DNA of 42,338 nucleotides from an uncultured Lachnospiraceae bacterium (GCA_902786515.1 CADADA010000031.1:1-42338); one strand, 5' to 3'; shown: positions 34,268 through 42,338, counted from the stretch's first letter. Numbers and translations: made by a program. The notes: generated by a model from the sequence alone, not told the origin.

Positions 34268-35148
34268 ACAGATGCTCCTTCCTGCAGCAATTTTGCAAGC
34301 CTTAATCCCAGCTCGAAAGCTTCACCGGCCTCTCCCGATAATTCTCCTATACTAATCTGACCTGTGCTTTCTTCATAGTACATACCTTTAAGACGCAACT
34401 CATTCCCCTGCAATATGGCATGTGCACACACAGGTGAAGTACACCCTCCATTTAGTGCAGTAACATATGAACGTTCTGCCGTCGCTGCAACACGTGACCC
34501 TACATCATCATATCCCTTAAGCCATCCTAAAGTCTCGTCGGATTTTCCCTGAACCGCGATAATTCCCTGACCGGCAGCCGGTATTATCTCATCCAATGTA
34601 AAATAACGGCTTATTCTGTCTTCCAACCCCATACGAATCAATCCTGCTGCAGCCAGAACAAGTCCCCCGAACTGCCCTTCATCCAACTTTCTAAGCCGGG
34701 TTTGCAAATTCCCCCGCACCGGTAAAATCTCATGATTTGGATATATTTTTTTTAGTTGTATCTGCCTTCTCAGACTCGAGGAGCCGATAGGAAGATCAGC
34801 AGGCAGTTCTTTGACACCTGCAGGTAAAACCAGTACATCCCTTGGATCTTCCCGCTTTGAATACGCTAAAATTGGAAGTTCAGGTGGAATCTGCATCGGC
34901 ACATCTTTCAAACTGTGAACCGTAAGATCAGCTCTACCTTCAAACAGAGCCTGGTCCAGCTCTTTTACAAACAGGTCTTTACCTCCAATTTTATCTAAAG
35001 TACGATCCAGCACTTTATCACCTGTGGTCTTCATAGTTACAAGCGATGCACTAATCTGTGGAACCTGTTCATCTATGTATTTCATTAATGTCATACTCTG
35101 CATGACTGCAAGTTTACTTTCACGACTTGCAATAATTATCTGTTTCAT
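34264..35148 (-). CDS. hemC: Hydroxymethylbilane synthase (porphobilinogen deaminase)
   Basis: 294 residues. Polymerises four porphobilinogens. ASRESKLAVMQS, VHSLKDVP with the catalytic Asp82, RGNLQTRLRK, and Cys236 in NGGCTSPV, which carries the dipyrromethane cofactor. ATGA overlaps at both ends, with hemL upstream and cobA-hemD downstream. Confidence 0.96.
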   Translation of the reverse strand: MKQIIIASRESKLAVMQSMTLMKYIDEQVPQISASLVTMKTTGDKVLDRTLDKIGGKDLFVKELDQALFEGRADLTVHSLKDVPMQIPPELPILAYSKREDPRDVLVLPAGVKELPADLPIGSSSLRRQIQLKKIYPNHEILPVRGNLQTRLRKLDEGQFGGLVLAAAGLIRMGLEDRISRYFTLDEIIPAAGQGIIAVQGKSDETLGWLKGYDDVGSRVAATAERSYVTALNGGCTSPVCAHAILQGNELRLKGMYYEESTGQISIGELSGEAGEAFELGLRLAKLLQEGASV

Positions 35149-36422
35149 AATACTATGTTCCTTACAATATCCAATGTCTGGTCTAAGTCATCATCTGTAT
35201 GTGATGCTGAAATAAACATTGCTTCAAATTGAGATGGTGCAAGATAAATACCCTGATCCAGCATTTGTTTAAAATACTCTCTGTATAAATCAGTATCACT
35301 GGTCTGTGCCGATTCGTAGTCACAAACTTCTGTATCTGTAAAAAATACACATCCAAGCGATCCTACATGGTTCAGACAGTGCTTAATTCCCAAATCAGTC
35401 ATTATCGTATCAAGTACCGTAAAAAAGCGGTCTCCCTTACTGTTAAGTTCATCATAGAATGAAGGCGTATCCTTTAGAACAGTCAACTGTGCAAGACCTG
35501 CCGCCATCGCCACCGGATTTCCACTTAAAGTTCCTGCCTGATATACTGAACCCAGAGGTGACACCAATGACATTACATCTTTCCTGCCACCGTATGCTCC
35601 TACCGGCATTCCTCCACCAATAATCTTACCATATGTGGTAAGGTCAGGTGTAACACCATAATATCCTTGTGCCCCGTCAAGTGCGAGTCTGAACCCGGTA
35701 ATCACCTCATCAAAAATCAGAAGACTTCCATTTTCCGTACAGATTTTTCTGAGAAATTCTAAAAAACCGGATTTAGGAGTTACAACTCCCATATTAGCGC
35801 CCACCGGCTCTACTATAACAGCCGCAATCTGATTCTGATTGGCAGCAAAAAGTTCGCGTACGCTGTCCTGATTATTATATATAGCTGTCAATGTATCTAA
35901 TGTGCATCCTTCCGGCACACCTGCGCTACCGGGAATACCTTGTGTCATCAATCCTGAGCCTGCATTTACTAAAAGAGCGTCACTGTGTCCGTGATAACAT
36001 CCCGCAAATTTTATGATTTTATTTCTTCCTGTATATCCCCTTGCAACACGAATTGCACTCATAACGGCTTCTGTACCCGAATTAACCATACGCACCATCT
36101 CCACCGAGGGCACCAGTGAGCATATCATTTCAGCCATGTCAACTTCACATTGTGAAGCTGCTCCAAAACTAAGTCCATCACGAATCGCCCGCTCCACACT
36201 CTCTAACACGTAAGGATGGCAGTGTCCAAGAATCATAGGTCCCCATGAACCGATATAATCAATATATTCCTTTCCATCAACATCATATATTCTGTCTCCG
36301 CAGCCTCGACGGATAAACCTCGGTGAAATACCTATTGATCCGAATGCCCGTACCGGACTGTTCACACCGCCCGGTATACATTTTTTTGCCTGTTCAAATA
36401 ATTCTTCCGACCTGCTTATCAT
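35145..36422 (-). CDS. hemL: Glutamate-1-semialdehyde 2,1-aminomutase
   Basis: 425 residues. PLP enzyme making 5-aminolevulinate in the C5 pathway. PGGVNSPVRAF, NSGTEAVMSAIRVARGYTGR, DEVITGFR and the PLP lysine Lys266 in TTYGKIIGGG. I placed the start at the ATG at 36422, which makes an ATGA overlap with the hemB stop; the longer reading uses GTG. Confidence 0.96.
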   Translation of the reverse strand: MISRSEELFEQAKKCIPGGVNSPVRAFGSIGISPRFIRRGCGDRIYDVDGKEYIDYIGSWGPMILGHCHPYVLESVERAIRDGLSFGAASQCEVDMAEMICSLVPSVEMVRMVNSGTEAVMSAIRVARGYTGRNKIIKFAGCYHGHSDALLVNAGSGLMTQGIPGSAGVPEGCTLDTLTAIYNNQDSVRELFAANQNQIAAVIVEPVGANMGVVTPKSGFLEFLRKICTENGSLLIFDEVITGFRLALDGAQGYYGVTPDLTTYGKIIGGGMPVGAYGGRKDVMSLVSPLGSVYQAGTLSGNPVAMAAGLAQLTVLKDTPSFYDELNSKGDRFFTVLDTIMTDLGIKHCLNHVGSLGCVFFTDTEVCDYESAQTSDTDLYREYFKQMLDQGIYLAPSQFEAMFISASHTDDDLDQTLDIVRNIVL

Positions 36423-37402
36423 CCTATCCACTCTCCCTTTAAATATTCCGCAATTTCTTTCGCATAGTATGTAATATAAATATCCGCACCTGCTCTAAAT
36501 GCTGATGCTGCCATTTCATAAACAACCTCTGTCTCATTAATCCAACCTCTTTGTGCAGCAGCTTTCACCATAGCATACTCTCCGCTTACACTATATGCAG
36601 CAATAGGAATATTCGTATTATCATGTATTTCCCTTACTAGATCCAGATAAGACATAGCCGGCTTTACCATAATGATATCCGCACCCTCACTTACATCCAG
36701 CATAGCTTCTTTTAACGCCTCTCTGCGATTATGATAATCCATCTGATAACTTTTACGATTACCAAAAGCCGGTGCAGAACCTGCCGCATCCCTAAACGGC
36801 CCGTAGAATGCAGATGCATATTTAACAGAATAAGACATAATCGGTACTTCGGCAAATCCTTCTTCATCCAGTGCTTCCCTGATTGCAGCAATCCTTCCAT
36901 CCATCATATCTGATGGTGCCACCATCTGTGCTCCTGCCTTCACATGTGAAACAGCAGTACGAGCCAACAGTTTCAATGTTTCATCATTGTCTACATCATT
37001 GTCTTTAAGCACACCACAGTGACCGTGAGATGTGTATTCACACATGCATACATCTGTAATCCTGTACATATACGGATGCTCTTCTTTCAAATATTCAAGG
37101 GCTCTCTGGATAACACCGTCCTGTGCATATGCCTGACTGCCTATTTCATCCTTAACCTCAGGAATTCCAAATAGCATAACTTTGTTGATTCCTACAGATT
37201 CGAGTCTGCTGATTTCCTCACCCATGCGGTCAACCGTATACCTATATTGACCCGGCAGTGATGCTATCTCCTCTACTTTATCTGCTCCATCCATAACAAA
37301 CATAGGATAAACCAGTGATTCCCTGCTGATTCTCGTCTCTCTGACCATTTTTCTTAATACTTCATTTCCTCTTAATCGTCTTGGTCTTTGTCTAAGTTTC
37401 AT
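36419..37402 (-). CDS. hemB: Porphobilinogen synthase (5-aminolevulinate dehydratase), zinc type
   Basis: 327 residues. Schiff-base lysines Lys194 (SVKYASAFYGPFRDA) and Lys247 (MVKPAMSYLDLV); the cysteine triad Cys119, Cys121 and Cys129 marks the zinc-dependent class. The ribosome site is weak (GGCAAAG), and the inner end of an IS607-type element stops only 17 bases upstream of the ATG, so the original leader has been lost or replaced. Confidence 0.96.
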   Translation of the reverse strand: MKLRQRPRRLRGNEVLRKMVRETRISRESLVYPMFVMDGADKVEEIASLPGQYRYTVDRMGEEISRLESVGINKVMLFGIPEVKDEIGSQAYAQDGVIQRALEYLKEEHPYMYRITDVCMCEYTSHGHCGVLKDNDVDNDETLKLLARTAVSHVKAGAQMVAPSDMMDGRIAAIREALDEEGFAEVPIMSYSVKYASAFYGPFRDAAGSAPAFGNRKSYQMDYHNRREALKEAMLDVSEGADIIMVKPAMSYLDLVREIHDNTNIPIAAYSVSGEYAMVKAAAQRGWINETEVVYEMAASAFRAGADIYITYYAKEIAEYLKGEWIG

Positions 37403-37473
37403 CTTTGCCGTTACTGAAAACTTATAAAAAGTTATAACTTTAACGTTTCATTCCTACTTCATAGTGTATGCTT

Positions 37474-38487
37474 TCAATTTGTATTTCTACAATACCTACT
37501 CACAAGTTCTTGTACACTCCATAGGCGTAAATTCCTGACTAACGTATCAGTACATATCCACATTAACCTTAAAGATTTATAAATTCGTTCTGACAGTTTC
37601 AAATCTTCCATACATATAAAGCTTGGTTTTCGCTTTATTATTTCAGATGTTATTTGATGTAAATAATCGTGACGGATATTTGTCAGTCTGTGATTTACTT
37701 TTAATAAAAGTTTTTCCTTTTTGATTACATTTTTAGTTTTGCAGTATTTTCCTTTCGTTTTATTCTTTTCATATTTGCGAGAAATGCTACGTTGTAATCT
37801 ACGTTTATGTTTCTCAAGTTTCTTTATCTTTTGTGTTTTGTTAATATTTTTATAAATATTTTTATCAGAACATATTGCCAAATCTTTAATTCCTAAATCA
37901 ATTCCAATTCCTTCGTTTAATGGAAGAGTAGTGTAATCTTCACATTCTATTCCCACTGTAATCCACCAGTTTAATCCATCATATTTAATACGCGGATTAA
38001 TATACTTTACGTTATCTGTCGGGATACGACAATGTTCTGCAAGCCGTATCCAATTAAGCTTTTGCTTATTCTTTTTCTTAGAAGTTGCAAATCCTTCAAC
38101 TTTTACGTGTGTATCTGTAAACTTGATTTTTACATTATCTTGATAAAAAGATGGAACAGAATATTTTCTGCTTTTAAATCGTGGGAATTTTGAATATCCT
38201 TTAAAAAACCTCTTATATGCTTCACAGGCGTCCTTTATAGCCTGTTTGGTTACATTGTTTGAAATATTATTTAGCCATGCATATGTTTCTGTTTTCTTTA
38301 GCTTTGTAAACTCCTTACGCAAATCGTCATCAGATATAAACTTTCCACCATTCTTATAATTCTCTTGTTCCCTGCCTAATGCCCAGTTATATGCAAACCT
38401 TGCAGTGTTAGCATATTGGAATAATTGGGTCTTTTGCTTATTATTTGGAATCAACATTACTCGAATTGTTTTTATCATTATCTTCAC
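37474..38487 (-). pseudogene. tnpB: tnpB (RNA-guided nuclease family), C-terminus deleted
   Basis: 337 residues in frame. RuvC-I Asp197 (GIGIDLGIKDLAI) and RuvC-II Glu295 (SFICMEDL) are present. The protein then jumps straight to KLSERIYK, a stretch that in intact relatives precedes the second half of the zinc ribbon (KKDLKLSDRIYKC). The RuvC-III part and zinc cysteines are therefore missing, and the remaining tail is unrelated-looking. Short DL identity at the junction suggests a deletion at microhomology. A GTG at 38487 overlaps the tnpA remnant; ATG at 38478 is the alternative. Probably catalytically dead. Confidence 0.85.
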
Positions 38488-38690
38488 TACACTCCTCGAT
38501 TAACTCCTTCATTACTTGAAACTCTACAATATCCGATAACAATTCTATCAAGATTTGGTTTTATATTCATAACTTGATTTAACTGCTCATGCGAATAATA
38601 TCTATATCCATTACTAGTATAGTGCGGATGGAGCTTACCATTATTGTCCCAATTTCGTAATGTTTGTGCTTTATTCTATCAGCTAAAGTT
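38488..38690 (-). pseudogene. tnpA: tnpA remnant of IS607 type (serine recombinase)
   Basis: Minus-strand codons read TLADRI, a frameshift, then KAQTLRNWDNNGKLHPHYTS, GYRYYSHEQLN and finally DRIVIGYCRVSS, the MerR-like head and first strand of an IS607 resolvase. The catalytic domain is absent. An overlapping frame ends VEFQVMKELIEECSEDND, like the C-terminal tail of such enzymes, so an internal deletion of about 120 codons is likely. Confidence 0.75.
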
Positions 38691-38757
38691 ATAAATCTCA
38701 ACACTTAGTTATAACTTTTTATAACTTATTTTAAACTGTAACTATCCTCCTACATTA

Positions 38758-39990
38758 TTATTCATTTTCATATAGATTATTAACCATTGCATCCAACATA
38801 TCTCGAAAAGTTGTATCGGATAGGCTTTTTTGCAATTCAAATAAAAGATGATTCATCATTCTTTCTCCCGCTCCTGCAATCTGCCTCTTCAATTCTTCCT
38901 TTTCATTTTTCGGCAATGACAATTGACGGATTTGTGGAATAAGTCGCTTCATAGTGTCTTGTCCCACTGCTTCTTTGATAATCTCAATCTGAGAAATATT
39001 ACCCTTACCTCTTAGCCAGTCAAAAAAGTACTGTTGTTCTTCCTGAAGGATTTCCCTGGCCCGGAGCAGATTTTTTTCCATTTGTTCATTATGAGGAACT
39101 ATCTGAAATGAATCAATATCATAAAGCCGTACATTGGGAATTTCACCTATTTTTGTATCAATATCTCTCGGAACAGCCAAATCTATAACATCAATCTCAT
39201 GTTCCAGTGTGAGGCTCCTCATTGATTCCAGATTTATCGTAAAATGCGGACTTGTCGTTGCACTTATAATCAGATTACACGTTGGTATGACATCATAACG
39301 CTGTGCATACTCTATCTTTTTACATCCCTCCGGAACAATTACTTCCTTATGATGGTACCGTCTGACAGTAACCGTTACGTCCGCACCGGCATTCTTCAAA
39401 ACTTCTGCAGCAAGCCGACCCATCATACCATTTCCTATTACAAGACATTTTTTTCCCTTAACATCTATACCTTCCTCCCTTAATCTGTTAATCGCAATAT
39501 GTATAACAGAATAATCTTTGACATTCAAAACTGTTTCCGTCTTTACTCTTTTAGCTGCGGTAACAGCCTGACGGAATAACACTTCCAAAACGTTATCTGC
39601 AGCTTTTATACGTCTTGCAAATGTCAGCGCATCTCCTATCTGGGTAATAATTTGATCTTCTCCGAAAATACGGGACTTTAATCCCGCAGTAAGATTAAAC
39701 AGGTGTGTTACAGCTTCATTTTGCACTCTTTCAGTAAAAAACGACACATATTCATCATATTCTATTCCTGCAAATGTGCACAAATACTCAACACATGAAA
39801 AATCCAATTCTTCTTCCAAACTCAACCATGTTTCCATACGGTTACATGTAGAAACGATAACACATCCTCTGACATTTTCTTTTTTTAGCAGTTCCTCACA
39901 AAGTTTTTTCATTTGTTCTTCTGAAAAAGAAAAAGCACCCCGAATGTCTATAGATGCCTGTTCATGGTCTATTCCAGCCGTATAAATCAA
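38758..39990 (-). CDS. hemA: Glutamyl-tRNA reductase
   Basis: 410 residues. Reduces the glutamate on tRNA-Glu to glutamate-1-semialdehyde with NADPH. The catalytic nucleophile is Cys49 in VSTCNRME; SRIFGEDQI and VIGNGMMGRLAAEVLKNAGA (NADPH fold) follow, and the C-terminal helical dimerisation domain is complete. The start is TTG at 39990, eight bases after AGGAGG, with no closer ATG. A TTG start on the first committed enzyme may keep translation low. Second gene of the operon, 16 bases after the XRE gene. Confidence 0.95.
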   Translation of the reverse strand: MIYTAGIDHEQASIDIRGAFSFSEEQMKKLCEELLKKENVRGCVIVSTCNRMETWLSLEEELDFSCVEYLCTFAGIEYDEYVSFFTERVQNEAVTHLFNLTAGLKSRIFGEDQIITQIGDALTFARRIKAADNVLEVLFRQAVTAAKRVKTETVLNVKDYSVIHIAINRLREEGIDVKGKKCLVIGNGMMGRLAAEVLKNAGADVTVTVRRYHHKEVIVPEGCKKIEYAQRYDVIPTCNLIISATTSPHFTINLESMRSLTLEHEIDVIDLAVPRDIDTKIGEIPNVRLYDIDSFQIVPHNEQMEKNLLRAREILQEEQQYFFDWLRGKGNISQIEIIKEAVGQDTMKRLIPQIRQLSLPKNEKEELKRQIAGAGERMMNHLLFELQKSLSDTTFRDMLDAMVNNLYENE

Positions 39991-40006
39991 AATGGAACCT
40001 CCTAAA

Positions 40007-40210
40007 TCACTGCGTCTGCCCTTTTTCTCTCATTAATTCCTCATACTTAAGCTGATATTCAATCAGCCTTGGTATATATTCAGGAGGGGTTCTTCTCGCA
40101 GCTTCCCAATCTTCTAGTGTCCGTACAGGTATACCTGTATGCTCTGAAAACTCTTTACGCGACATCCCTGTACTCTCCCTTAATCTTTTTATAGTCCCTG
40201 CAGCATCCAT
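40007..40210 (-). CDS. Small XRE-type DNA-binding protein heading the tetrapyrrole operon
   Basis: 67 residues from the ATG at 40210 (GAGGTGAAG upstream). Nearly all of it is a helix-turn-helix (TIKRLRESTGMSRKEFSEHT, IPVRTLEDWEAARRTPPEYI), as in the short 'helix-turn-helix domain' regulators next to toxin genes, but no toxin is adjacent. Only 16 bases separate it from hemA, so it is cotranscribed. Twin CGCAWTGCG sites at its promoter make autoregulation of the whole operon plausible. Confidence 0.82.
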   Translation of the reverse strand: MDAAGTIKRLRESTGMSRKEFSEHTGIPVRTLEDWEAARRTPPEYIPRLIEYQLKYEELMREKGQTQ

Positions 40211-40220
40211 GGCTTCACCT

Positions 40221-40275
40221 CGCATTGCGTATTGATATTTATAATATATCACATTATTTTATTTTTCGCAATGCG
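40221..40275 (-). promoter_or_regulatory. Tetrapyrrole-operon promoter with two palindromic operator-like sites
   Basis: On the minus strand TTGCGA (40271-40266), a 17-base spacer and TATATT (40248-40243) form a good promoter. CGCATTGCG/CGCAATGCG sites lie at 40267-40275, overlapping the -35 box, and at 40221-40229, in the leader; their centres are 46 bases apart. Two sites flanking the core promoter fit repression, perhaps with looping, by the XRE protein. Confidence 0.6.
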
Positions 40276-40335
40276 TGAATTGCATTTTTTTAATTATCTT
40301 TTTGTATCGAATTTTCGAGATAGATTTTCACAGAC

Positions 40336-40373
40336 GACAAATCCAAATTTGCACTTTAGATTTGTCTTTTTTT
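40336..40373 (+). terminator. Hairpin plus T-run upstream of the AAA/DUF4143 gene
   Basis: GACAAATC (40336-40343) pairs with GATTTGTC (40359-40366), followed by seven T. It looks like a plus-strand rho-independent terminator, yet no plus-strand gene precedes it. It could end a short transcript from the hemA promoter region or act as an attenuator in the leader of the downstream gene. Confidence 0.55.
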
Positions 40374-40429
40374 ATTGCAATGTCTTTTATTTTTATATAT
40401 AATATTAATAAATGATTGGAGATGATATA

Positions 40430-41662
40430 ATGTCGTATATTAACAGAGCAATTACTCCTATCCTAAAAAAAAGAGTAAATTCCAGCAAAGTTACTTTAGT
40501 TGTAGGAGCCAGACAAGTTGGTAAATCTACGCTTATTAAACATGAGTTTTCTGATTTTAATAAGGCAAATTTTGATGATAGATTGACAAGACTTCAAGCA
40601 AGGGAAGAACCAAAACTTTTCTTTTTAAACAATTCATGCCCTTTATTTATTGATGAAGTTCAAAAAGAAAGTAGTATTTTAGAAGATATAAAGCTAAAAG
40701 TTGATGATTCTGATCAAAAAGGATTATTCATTTTATCAGGCTCACAAAAACTTGAACTAATGAAAGGCATTAGCGAATCTCTTGCAGGGCGTGTATCTAT
40801 TCATGAATTAGCAGGTTTATCAATGCGGGAAATCTTTGGTATAGATTTTAATAAGCACTTTATACCATCCGAAGAATATCTACATGAACGTGAAAAGAAA
40901 TTAGAATCATATGATAACATTTGGGAAATTATTCATAAGGGCTCATATCCGGAATTATACGATTCTGACAGAGATTGGCAAGAATACTACTCTTCCTATG
41001 TCACAACCTATATTGAAAGAGATATTAATGAATTAGTTTCAGCAGATGGCATTACTTTTACCAAATTTTTGGTGGCAGTTGCGGCCAGAACCGGTGAAAT
41101 GCTTAATTATTCAAACATAGCAAACGATGTAGGCGTAAGTGAACCAACAATAAAAAATTGGATATCTATACTAGAAAGAACAGGCATAATATATATATTA
41201 CAACCTTACTGTGCAAGTGCATTAAAGAGAGCAACCAAAACTCCTAAGCTATATTTTAGAGATACGGGACTTGCCTGCTATCTTACAAGATGGGTAACAG
41301 CCGATGCTTTAAAATGCTCAGCTGTTGCGGGAAATATGTTTGAAACATTTGTTGTATCCGAAATACTAAAGTCTTATTCTAACGAAGGGAAAGATTATAA
41401 ATTTTGCATCTATTATTATCGCGGAAAAGATAAGAATACTTCAAAAGAAAATGAAATTGACTTAGTAATAGAAGAAGATGGCATACTTTATCCTGTTGAA
41501 ATCAAGATGTCAGGTAATCCAAAAGCTAATATGGGTGCTGCAAATGTAGTTTTAGATAGAATCGAAGACAAAAAAAGGGGCATGGGTGTTATACTATGCC
41601 TGATTGATAAAAAAACATACTTAAGAGATAATTTATTAGCTTTGCCGATTGAATACATTTAG
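40430..41662 (+). CDS. AAA-family ATPase with DUF4143 domain
   Basis: 410 residues. Walker A GARQVGKST, Walker B PLFIDEVQ and sensor LSGSQ of the AAA_14 domain, then a winged-helix-like middle (SEPTIKNWISILERTG) and a PD-(D/E)XK-like C-terminal DUF4143 region with NEIDLVIEEDGILYPVEIKMS. These stand-alone ATPases are widespread in gut bacteria and of unknown role. Start at the ATG at 40430 after GGAG; an earlier ATG lacks a ribosome site. Its end overlaps the convergent Nudix gene by 27 bases. Confidence 0.92.
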   Translation: MSYINRAITPILKKRVNSSKVTLVVGARQVGKSTLIKHEFSDFNKANFDDRLTRLQAREEPKLFFLNNSCPLFIDEVQKESSILEDIKLKVDDSDQKGLFILSGSQKLELMKGISESLAGRVSIHELAGLSMREIFGIDFNKHFIPSEEYLHEREKKLESYDNIWEIIHKGSYPELYDSDRDWQEYYSSYVTTYIERDINELVSADGITFTKFLVAVAARTGEMLNYSNIANDVGVSEPTIKNWISILERTGIIYILQPYCASALKRATKTPKLYFRDTGLACYLTRWVTADALKCSAVAGNMFETFVVSEILKSYSNEGKDYKFCIYYYRGKDKNTSKENEIDLVIEEDGILYPVEIKMSGNPKANMGAANVVLDRIEDKKRGMGVILCLIDKKTYLRDNLLALPIEYI

Positions 41663-42136
41663 CCTCATTTCAGTTAATGCCGTATATTCCCTCAAATACA
41701 TTCCTCTCCTCATTTCATCAGTACCGGCATAGTCTGCATATTTGCTAAAAATCGACAAAGCATTATCTACATCAATCCACCTCGGTTCCATGCCATTTTC
41801 TTGCTCAGACTCAGTCAGATTCATTTCTGAAGCTCCTTTCACGGTTCCACAGAAATATAAATTAACCCATTTCCATTCTTTGTAATACTCATCAATTTCT
41901 AATAGGCATGGTGATGGGGTAATTAGCACGCCTGTCTCTTCTCCCACTTCTCTTACACAGCACTGAGCCTCAGTTTCATTATCTTCAAGTCCTCCTCCCG
42001 GAATCATCCATTGACTGGTTTTTGTTTCATAAGACAAAAGAATCTTATTATTCTTAATTATTATTCCTCTGCATGCTGTTCTTGTCTTACTCCATTTTCC
42101 AGAATAATTCTGTCCTACTATGTCTATTTTTTTCAT
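41636..42136 (-). CDS. Nudix hydrolase
   Basis: 166 residues. The Nudix box GGGLEDNETEAQCCVREVGE continues as ETGV and is complete (G-x5-E-x7-REUxEExGU). It should hydrolyse a nucleoside diphosphate linked to another moiety; the substrate is unknown. ATG at 42136 preceded by AAAAGGGAAGA. Converges on and overlaps the AAA/DUF4143 gene. Confidence 0.92.
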   Translation of the reverse strand: MKKIDIVGQNYSGKWSKTRTACRGIIIKNNKILLSYETKTSQWMIPGGGLEDNETEAQCCVREVGEETGVLITPSPCLLEIDEYYKEWKWVNLYFCGTVKGASEMNLTESEQENGMEPRWIDVDNALSIFSKYADYAGTDEMRRGMYLREYTALTEMRLNVFNRQS

Positions 42137-42242
42137 TCTTCCCTTTTCCTTTTATTAACATGTTATAGCCGTGGGTTTTCATTCATAAATACCGTACTTT
42201 TTATACTGTTACCTCATAAATTTCCTTCTCTTCAATTCCAAC

Positions 42243-42338
42243 TGAAGTGGTATAATATAGTTGTAACACAAGTGGCTTTTAAGATATAATATCAAAATCA
42301 AAGAAAGAAGGATTTTATTATGCCACGAAACTATGAAC
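42243..42338 (+). repeat. Terminal inverted repeat copy, right (outward-facing element end)
   Basis: Exact reverse complement of 4-99. It starts TGAAGTGG and contains an extended -10 box (TGGTATAAT; TATAAT at 42251-42256), a leader of about 60 bases, AGAAGGA and an ATG at 42320. Confidence 0.95.
42320..42338 (+). CDS. 5' end of an ORF running off the right edge (MPRNYE...)
   Basis: ATG at 42320 after AGAAGGA reads M-P-R-N-Y-E, identical to the left-end ORF. Probably the transposase of the repeated element; family not identifiable from six residues. Confidence 0.45.

Larger units (their letters stand above)
37419..38727 (-). mobile_element. Decayed IS607-type element between hemA and hemB
   Basis: The outer limits are set by matching inverted sequences: 37419-37439 and 38707-38727 agree at 20 of 21 positions as reverse complements (core AGTTATAACTTTTTATAA, itself nearly palindromic). 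Inside, on the minus strand, lie a broken serine-recombinase tnpA and an internally deleted tnpB. The element fills almost the whole hemA-hemB gap. Both genes are damaged, so it should be immobile unless helped in trans. The exact ends are inferred. Confidence 0.7.

Noticed and set aside
40211..40429. Cobalamin or haem-type riboswitch before the operon
   Set aside because: The leader from the promoter to the XRE start is only about 30 bases, too short for a cobalamin riboswitch, and no B12-box was seen.
1..42338. CRISPR arrays, tRNA or rRNA genes
   Set aside because: No regularly spaced repeats and no cloverleaf or ribosomal sequence were recognised on either strand.

Overview
The window looks like chromosomal DNA from a low-GC, Gram-positive gut anaerobe, most likely a Lachnospiraceae-type Clostridium. 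The basis is AT-rich intergenic DNA, strong AGGAGG-type ribosome sites, frequent TTG and GTG starts, Bce-type peptide-antibiotic modules, an anaerobic cobalt-first corrinoid pathway and protein styles typical of that family. This placement is inference, not a database match. No rRNA, tRNA, CRISPR array or recognisable riboswitch was seen.

Both ends of the window carry the same 96-bp sequence in opposite orientation. Each copy contains an extended -10 promoter, a ribosome site and the first codons of one identical ORF (MPRNYE...) that runs off the window. This fits two outward-facing copies of a repeated element, probably an insertion sequence, and may be why the sequence stops there.

Layout. 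(1) 0.1-5.8 kb: a lipoprotein, a decayed AAA-ATPase gene fused to an acetyltransferase remnant, a radical SAM protein, an alpha/beta hydrolase plus small-protein operon facing a LysR regulator across a palindromic operator, and a metallo-beta-lactamase/rubredoxin fusion coupled to a TerB/AAA+ protein. (2) 7.4-10.9 kb: a 970-residue fusion of an amino-acid permease with a complete hybrid histidine kinase, and dihydrofolate reductase. (3) 11-17.4 kb: a two-component system with a MacB-like ABC transporter, then an XRE repressor with a small membrane protein behind a promoter region rich in TACGTA sites. (4) 17.4-23.3 kb: accessory genes. These are a membrane-anchored HNH protein, an ADP-ribosyltransferase-fold protein (DUF3990) and an unknown partner in one operon; CrcB with a LysR gene; a DinB-like protein; and a RloA/RloB (AbiL-type) ATPase-nuclease pair. 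(5) 23.4-28 kb: a complete Bce-type detoxification module (regulator, kinase, ATPase, permease). (6) 28-40.3 kb: a long overlapping operon from glutamyl-tRNA to cobalt-factor III (hemA, hemB, hemL, hemC, cobA-hemD, cbiL, sirC, cbiK). It is headed by a small XRE gene with twin palindromic sites at its promoter, interrupted between hemA and hemB by a decayed IS607-type element, and carries inside it an ABC-2 exporter and a membrane-anchored surface protein with two NEAT-like repeats. (7) 40.3-42.1 kb: an AAA/DUF4143 ATPase and a Nudix hydrolase.

The most promising unexplained systems are the exporter plus NEAT-like surface protein inside the tetrapyrrole operon, the permease-kinase-receiver fusion, and the three-gene HNH/ART/unknown cassette.
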